From VAYN01 sp964540905 (GTDB lineage: Bacteria > Actinomycetota > Thermoleophilia > Solirubrobacterales > 70-9): a DNA stretch of 26,762 nucleotides. Below the pieces are notes generated by a model that ran no database searches, was not told where the DNA came from, and saw nothing but the letters and a program-made list of their open reading frames with translations. Below are positions 22,633 through 26,762 of the stretch, one piece after another (the first letter of the stretch is position 1; every line of letters begins with the position of its first letter). The stretch spans positions 1 to 26,762 of the forward strand of contig CAZIOS010000031.1 of the NCBI GenBank assembly GCA_964540905.1, in the 5' to 3' direction. The position numbers and the translations under genes were made by a program.

Positions 22633-23871
22633 CTACATCCCGAACTCGTTCGCCGCCGCGCTCCCCGACCCCTTCGCGCTCGGCTGCGAGGAGGAGGATC
22701 CGGTGGCCGTCGAGCTCGAGACTGCTGGCGTCGCTTCGGGCCCCGGCGCCGGGGCGCTGGCGCCCGAGTCGCCGCCTTCCAGGCCGAACTCGGTGACCGT
22801 CTGTTCGGAGGCGCTGCCGTCGTCGTGGCGCTGCGACCGGGCCGGCTGGGAGGACAGCCTGGCGCGCTTTTGGATGCTTCGGTGGCCGAGTCGCGGCGAA
22901 GATTCCCGAGTCGCGCTTTCGCCCGCGCCGACGGCCTGGGTCGCGAGTGGGGATTCGGTAACCGGCGCGCCGCCGCTCGCCGAGGTCTCCGGCGGCGCCT
23001 GCCTCGATGCGGCCGGCTTTGCCGCGTGGGCGGAGGCGTGGTCGATCAGGTCGACGCCGCCGACGCCGGGGCCGATCACGCCGGTCGCGATGCAGGCCAC
23101 CGCCGCCGCGCAGGCGCCCGCCGCCCGCGCCGGGCCGCCGAGCGCCGCGCCGGCGCCGGGTTCGGTGAAGGGGCTGAGTCGCCGCCAGGCGTCGCTTACG
23201 CAGTGGCCGAGCCAGGCGGCGGCATTCTGGGCGCCTTCGGTCACCGTGCCAAGGAGGCCGGGGGCGACGTGCAGCCTGACCCCGTGGGCCTTGGGGCGTG
23301 CCAGCCAGACCGCCAGGCCGAGCTCGCCGGCCAGCAGGTCGCGCTGGTCGCCCAGCAGCGCCCGCAGTCGCGCCAGCGCCGCCGCGTGGTGGCGGTCGGC
23401 GCTCGACTTGCCCCAGCCCTGCTCGCGGCCGGCCTCGCGGATGCTCATCCCCTCGAAGTAGGTCAGCTCCAACAGGCAGCGCTCTGATTCGGTCAGGAAG
23501 CCCATCGCCCGGCGCAGGCGCTCGAGGCGATCGCGGTCGATCACCTCCTCCTCGGGGGTCGGTGTTGCCGTGTCGGCGAGGCCGATCACCTCCTCGATCG
23601 GCTCGCTGTGGGGGCGGCGGCGGTGGGCGTCGAGCAGGTTCTTCGCCCGCTGCCAGGCGCAGACGATCAGCCAGCCCACCGGGTTCTCGGCGGGGCGGCC
23701 TTCGGCTAGGCGTTCGGCGTACTCCTTTTGGGCCTGGGCGAAGAGGTCGGCGGCGTTCTCGGCGATCCAGACCTTGGTGAAGCGCTTGCAGCGCAGCAGC
23801 CGCAGGAAGCCGTCCTCGGCCGCCCGCAGCTCGCGCCTGCTCAGCCCTCCCGAGGCGGTTAACGCCTCCAC
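22633..23871 (-). CDS. ECF-like sigma factor fused to a membrane helix and Ser/Ala-rich tail (412 aa)
   Basis: Residues 15-85 form sigma region 2 (LLRCKRFTKVWIAENAADLFAQ and NPVGWLIVCAWQRAKNLLDAHRRR). Residues 112-175 form region 4: ERCLLELTYFEGMSIREAG and an HTH GWGKSSADRHHAAALARLRALL. After a helical linker comes one hydrophobic segment (about 248-272, AAGACAAAVACIATGVIGPG), then 140 residues rich in Ser, Ala, Pro, Gly and Glu, probably outside the cell. Normal ECF factors stop near 180-200 aa, so this is a fusion. Starts at GTG 23871. The gene is divergent from the hydrolase and upstream of the T4SS operon, so it probably controls transfer, perhaps in response to a wall or surface cue. It may need proteolysis for release. 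Confidence 0.78.
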   Translation of the reverse strand: MEALTASGGLSRRELRAAEDGFLRLLRCKRFTKVWIAENAADLFAQAQKEYAERLAEGRPAENPVGWLIVCAWQRAKNLLDAHRRRPHSEPIEEVIGLADTATPTPEEEVIDRDRLERLRRAMGFLTESERCLLELTYFEGMSIREAGREQGWGKSSADRHHAAALARLRALLGDQRDLLAGELGLAVWLARPKAHGVRLHVAPGLLGTVTEGAQNAAAWLGHCVSDAWRRLSPFTEPGAGAALGGPARAAGACAAAVACIATGVIGPGVGGVDLIDHASAHAAKPAASRQAPPETSASGGAPVTESPLATQAVGAGESATRESSPRLGHRSIQKRARLSSQPARSQRHDDGSASEQTVTEFGLEGGDSGASAPAPGPEATPAVSSSTATGSSSSQPSAKGSGSAAANEFGM

Positions 23872-24032
23872 TTCACCCCGCCCCTGCCTTCACGTACCTC
23901 AAACAGCAGCGGGGTCCGCACGGATCGCAGCCGCTCCCTCATACATCTGTTGTCCGGCCTGGAGCACGAACGCCCCGGCCGATTTCACCGTGGGCTCGCC
24001 GCGCCAACTCCGCGGGGCACGCGGCCCTCGCT
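23872..24032. promoter_or_regulatory. Divergent intergenic region between sigma and hydrolase genes
   Basis: The two genes are transcribed outward, so both promoters should lie in these 161 bases. GAGGCG and CGCCTC (around 23852-23868, within the start of the sigma gene) form a 6-bp dyad around GTTAA. I see no convincing -35/-10 pair. Confidence 0.35.
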
Positions 24033-25058
24033 GTGGACACACACCCCTCGATGGGTGCCACCCACACACCGCGCCAGCGCGGCTCGGCCGGGGTCTCGCT
24101 GCTGCTGGCGCTGCCGGCGGTCGCCTTTGTCCTGATGGTCGGGGCGGCGGTCTGCATCGCGGCGCTGCTCGGCGGCTCGGCGGGCTGCGGCGCCGAGGCG
24201 AGCGGGACCGTCAAGGGCGTCCCGGCGAAGCTGGTGCCGATCTACGAGCAGGCGGCGGCGCGCTACGGGCTCGGCGCCCAGGGACCGTCGGTGCTGGCCT
24301 CGATCAACTACTACGAGACCGACTTCGGCACCGACATGGGGCCCTCGGGCGCCGGTGCCGAGGGCTGGATGCAGTTCCTCCCGGAAAGCTGGGCCTCCTA
24401 CGGGGTCGACGCCGACGGCGACGGCGCCGCCGACCCCGCCGATCCCTGGGATGCGATCTTCGCCGCCGCCCGGCTGCTGAAGGCCAGCGGCGCCCCGGCT
24501 GACTGGCACGAAGCGGTCTTCTCCTACAACCACGCCGAGTGGTACGTCAGCGAGGTACTGGCGCGGGCCAAGCGCTACGCGGGGACCGGCGCCGCCGTCT
24601 CCGTGGCCAGCTGCGAAGCGCTGGCGCCCGACGAAGCGGTGGCGAAGATGATCGCCGAGGCCTCGCGCCTCAGCGCCCTGCGGCCTCAGACGGCGTACGT
24701 GTGGGGAGGGTCGCACGGTGAGTCGCCGACGCCGGCCAACGGGCCGTTCGACTGCTCTTCGGCTGTTTCGCACCTGCTGCAGGTCGGCGGCTTCGGCAAC
24801 CCGACGATGGACACGGTGGGGCTCGCCTCCTGGGGCGAACCCGGTCCCGGCAAGTGGATCACGGTCCTGGTCAAGCCCTATGAACCCGAAGCCCACACGG
24901 TGATCGAGTTCATGCCGGGGGTGACGCCGGCCTCGGAGCGATATTGGGGCACCAGCGGGCTCGTGGCGCCGGGGCATGGGCCGGGGTGGATACCCGAAAG
25001 CGCCTTCTCAGCTTCCTACCTGACTCGCTTCGAGCTGCGCCACCCGAAGGGGTATTGA
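24033..25058 (+). CDS. VirB1-like cell-wall hydrolase: transglycosylase plus NlpC/P60 (341 aa)
   Basis: Opens peptidoglycan for the transfer channel. One membrane helix (about 20-47). Transglycosylase domain about 60-180: SINYYETDFGT with probable catalytic Glu95, GAEGWMQFLPESWASYG, a DADGDGAADP acidic loop resembling a calcium site, and SYNHAEWYV. NlpC/P60-like domain about 200-341: AYVWGGS, FDCSSAVSHLLQ with Cys241, and a later His288 in EAHTVIEFMPG. Fused hydrolases of this type occur next to Gram-positive T4SS genes (VirB1/TcpG-like). GTG 24033 is the longest start; ATG 24051 is an alternative, and neither has a clear site. A nested palindrome follows the stop by 26 nt. Confidence 0.88.
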   Translation: MDTHPSMGATHTPRQRGSAGVSLLLALPAVAFVLMVGAAVCIAALLGGSAGCGAEASGTVKGVPAKLVPIYEQAAARYGLGAQGPSVLASINYYETDFGTDMGPSGAGAEGWMQFLPESWASYGVDADGDGAADPADPWDAIFAAARLLKASGAPADWHEAVFSYNHAEWYVSEVLARAKRYAGTGAAVSVASCEALAPDEAVAKMIAEASRLSALRPQTAYVWGGSHGESPTPANGPFDCSSAVSHLLQVGGFGNPTMDTVGLASWGEPGPGKWITVLVKPYEPEAHTVIEFMPGVTPASERYWGTSGLVAPGHGPGWIPESAFSASYLTRFELRHPKGY

Positions 25059-25084
25059 GGCAGGCGGTCGACGGTCGGGGCGGT

Positions 25085-25159
25085 GGTTCGGCCCCGACGC
25101 TCCCGGCCAGCTTCGCACGGCTTCGCCGTGCGGGGGCGCGGTCATGTTGGGGCCGAGCC
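25085..25159. repeat. Nested palindrome with TTCGCACG core (copy 3)
   Basis: Outer arms 25085-25098 and 25146-25159 pair along 14 positions including two G-T pairs. A middle stem pairs 25099-25103 with 25133-25137 (one G-T). The inner stem 25114-25121/25125-25132 is perfect (8 bp, loop TTC). The core and the right shoulder GGTCAT match the copy at 2500-2566, with unrelated outer arms. It begins 26 nt after the hydrolase stop. Confidence 0.8.
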
Positions 25160-25384
25160 CTGACTGGGAGTCTCGAAAGGCCGGTGCGGGAGGCGCGCGA
25201 GGCCGTCTGGCTGTGCCGCCGGGCTTCTTCTTGCGGATCCCGTGATGAGCCCGGATTTCATCGCGAGTTCGCCCCTCACATCGACCTGGAGGGGCGGCGG
25301 CTCTCTCCTCTGAGGACATGCCGCTGAAGGGGCAGGAGGCCGACCGAGGCCTTCACGGCACCGCCGCCCCCGCCCACCCGCGCA
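25160..25384. other. Non-coding gap between hydrolase and integrase
   Basis: The two genes converge. I see one long-loop stem, CCGGGCT (25219-25225) with AGCCCGG (25248-25254), and no credible gene: the open frames are Arg/Pro-rich and lack ribosome binding sites. Confidence 0.4.
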
Positions 25385-26425
25385 TCAGTCCACCCGCATG
25401 TTGACCAGCGCCGCTCGCGCTCGGTCGGACTTGGTTGGGGCATAGTGGCGCCGCGTCGTGGCGATGTCCTTGTGCTTCAGGACCTCCGACACCACGTCGA
25501 TCGGCAGTTCTTCCTCGTTGAGGGCGATGGTCGCCCAGGCGCGGCGCATCGCGTGCGGGGAGATGCGGGAGGTACGCCCGCTCGGCGAGTCCCAGCGCCC
25601 GTTTGCCTTGCACACCCCGACCCCGGCGCGCACGGCGTGCCAGGTGAGCATCTTGTAGATGGTCTCCGGATAGGTGCGCTTGCCGGTTCGAGTCAGCAGG
25701 ACGTAGGCCTTCTCAGGGTCGCTCAGTGCGTCGCGGATCGCCGGGTTGCGCTGCGCCTCGGAGAGCTGCCAGCGACGGTAGAGCCGCAGCTGGCGCAGCA
25801 GCGGCGGCGCCAGGGCGAAGACGTCGACCTGATCGCCCTTGCCGATCACTTCCCAAGTCCCGAGATCGAGGTCGAGGTCGGGCCAGCGGGCGTCGGCAAA
25901 GGTGGCCCGGCGTGAGGGCGCGTAGAACAACCAGTGGACCAGCAGGCGGGCCTTGGGCGAGCCCGGCGCTGCCAGCAGCCGCTTCACGTCCTCGCGGCTG
26001 GGGGTGTAGCCGCGGCGGTGGACTATCTTGGGCGAGGTCTCAAGCGCCGCCGGGTTGTGGTCGGGCAGGTCGTCCTCGGCCAGGAAGTGCCGGTAGAGGA
26101 ACTTAATCCCCGAGAGATAGCTCTTACGGTAGGAGGCAGACCAGCCGGCGCCCGAGCGTCCATTGGGGTAGCCACGGACCTTGCACCACTCACAGCGCAG
26201 CCGCGAGTCGTGCGGGCGCACGCCGCCCGACTTCTCCAGGTGGTTCATGAACAGCCGGACGTGCTTGCGCCGCGCGGTGTAGAAGGTGGCGTGGTGGACG
26301 CTGACTAGATAGTGGTCGTAGTGGACGAGGTGGTCGCGGTAGCGCTCAAGCGTCTTCTCCTTGCCGACGCCAGCGTGGTTGATTTCGATCGCCTCGGCGA
26401 TCAGCTGCTCGTTGGAGAGGTCCAT
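25385..26425 (-). CDS. Tyrosine recombinase / ICE integrase (346 aa)
   Basis: Inserts and excises the element by recombination at att sites. I chose ATG 26425 because GAGGAGC lies 6-7 nt upstream; the frame is open 27 codons further but without a site. The N-terminal half (about 10-120) is the SAM-like core-binding domain, ending in SYRKSYLSGIKFLYRHFL. It has an inserted Cys pair, RCEWCKVRGYPNGR (about 77-90). The catalytic half has Arg172 or Arg173 (YAPSRRATFADARW), Lys196 (GKGDQ), HAMRR (His291, Arg294), His318 and the nucleophile Tyr328 (RRHYAPT), so the active site is complete. The tRNA fragment 250 nt upstream is the matching att site. Confidence 0.9.
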   Translation of the reverse strand: MDLSNEQLIAEAIEINHAGVGKEKTLERYRDHLVHYDHYLVSVHHATFYTARRKHVRLFMNHLEKSGGVRPHDSRLRCEWCKVRGYPNGRSGAGWSASYRKSYLSGIKFLYRHFLAEDDLPDHNPAALETSPKIVHRRGYTPSREDVKRLLAAPGSPKARLLVHWLFYAPSRRATFADARWPDLDLDLGTWEVIGKGDQVDVFALAPPLLRQLRLYRRWQLSEAQRNPAIRDALSDPEKAYVLLTRTGKRTYPETIYKMLTWHAVRAGVGVCKANGRWDSPSGRTSRISPHAMRRAWATIALNEEELPIDVVSEVLKHKDIATTRRHYAPTKSDRARAALVNMRVD

Positions 26426-26674
26426 GCGTAGCTCCTCGGACTGATCGAGGAACCGGGCGGGGGCGGAATCGAGCTGCGCGAGGGAATGGCTCTGGGCTAG
26501 TGGCACACCTGAGATGTCCGTTTGGAGGGGTTGGTCGCCCCGTCCAATCTGCGGGCCTCAGCGCCCCTCGCCTCTCACCACCAATCTGATTTCGCGAAGT
26601 CGAATCCAACCTCTACACCTGGCTCCTCGTAGGGCTTTTGGAGCGCGGGCCTAATCGGTTCGAGATGCGGCCCC
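26426..26674. other. Gap between integrase start and att scar
   Basis: This is the place for the integrase promoter and arm-type recombinase sites. I see no gene, and no clear direct repeats longer than 8 nt. Confidence 0.35.
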
Positions 26675-26703
26675 GGTCGCGGGTTCGAGACCCGTCGTCC
26701 GCT
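26675..26703 (+). other. tRNA 3' fragment, probable attR of the element
   Basis: GGTC at 26675-26678 reads as the end of a variable loop. T-stem GCGGG (26679-26683), T-loop TTCGAGA (26684-26690) and CCCGT (26691-26695) follow, then a 7-nt acceptor strand CGTCCGC (26696-26702) and T as the discriminator base. The 5' half is absent: no GCGGACG acceptor strand, D-arm or anticodon arm lies upstream. This is what tRNA-targeting integrases leave at the far end. The bases after it (26704-26762) should be host DNA. Confidence 0.75.
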
Positions 26704-26762
26704 TCCACTAGCTGTCCTACCCACAGACGTTGTGAACGCGGCTGATCGGCGGCCGGTCTCCC

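Noticed and set aside
26625..26703. Complete tRNA gene
   Set aside because: The T-arm and acceptor 3' strand are good, but no matching 5' acceptor strand, D-arm or 7-nt-loop anticodon arm precedes them.

Overview
The window looks like the right-hand end of an integrated conjugative element (ICE) in a GC-rich actinobacterium. A Thermoleophilia/Solirubrobacterales-type host is my best guess. The reasons are GC-rich DNA, frequent GTG starts with 4-nt gene overlaps, an SCO6880-type conjugation protein, and a giant DNRLRE/RHS/NHL surface protein. That taxonomic call is inference.

Layout. 1-1303: C-terminal end of a MobF-type relaxase-helicase, cut by the window edge. 1354-2924: an ECF-like sigma factor, two small unknown genes and two nested palindromes. 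3001-3596: a regulatory knot with an XRE repressor, its perfect operator palindrome, a hairpin terminator and a 19-codon peptide gene. 3597-7461: a tightly packed accessory cluster with three winged-helix regulators (two long paralogues and one short), two paralogous unknown proteins, a 66-aa coupled gene, an SSB/OB-fold-like protein and a 98-aa unknown. 7593-14060: one 2155-aa secreted DNRLRE/RHS/NHL polymorphic-toxin candidate, followed at 14175-14808 by two small membrane proteins that are candidate immunity genes. The toxin tip and these two genes have visibly lower GC. 15052-22526, minus strand: a continuous type IV secretion operon of overlapping genes. In transcription order it encodes a small pilin-like membrane protein, a VirB8/NTF2-like protein, a VirB6/TrbL-like protein, an SCO6880-type protein, a VirB4-like ATPase, a VirD4/TraG coupling protein and a Pro-rich membrane protein. 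22633-23871: a second sigma factor fused to a transmembrane segment and a Ser/Ala-rich tail. 24033-25058: a VirB1-like wall hydrolase (transglycosylase plus NlpC/P60). 25385-26425: a tyrosine recombinase on the minus strand. 26675-26703: a tRNA 3' half (variable loop, T-arm, acceptor) with no 5' half, read as the attR scar.

How it fits together. The relaxase nicks and unwinds DNA, the coupling protein recruits it to the VirB4/B6/B8-like channel, and the hydrolase opens the wall. The integrase inserts the element into a tRNA 3' end. Because the tRNA scar lies on the plus strand at the right end, the intact tRNA and the rest of the element should lie left of this window. The two sigma factors, the XRE repressor and the winged-helix proteins are likely transfer and cargo switches. 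The RHS/NHL protein is the main cargo.

Most interesting signals: nested palindromes with a shared core but different, still-paired outer arms, one overlapping a sigma-factor start codon; the RHS/NHL toxin with low-GC tip and membrane immunity candidates; the 19-codon peptide; the membrane-fused sigma factor; and the paralogue-rich accessory operon. All assignments come from reading the sequence; no database search was run.
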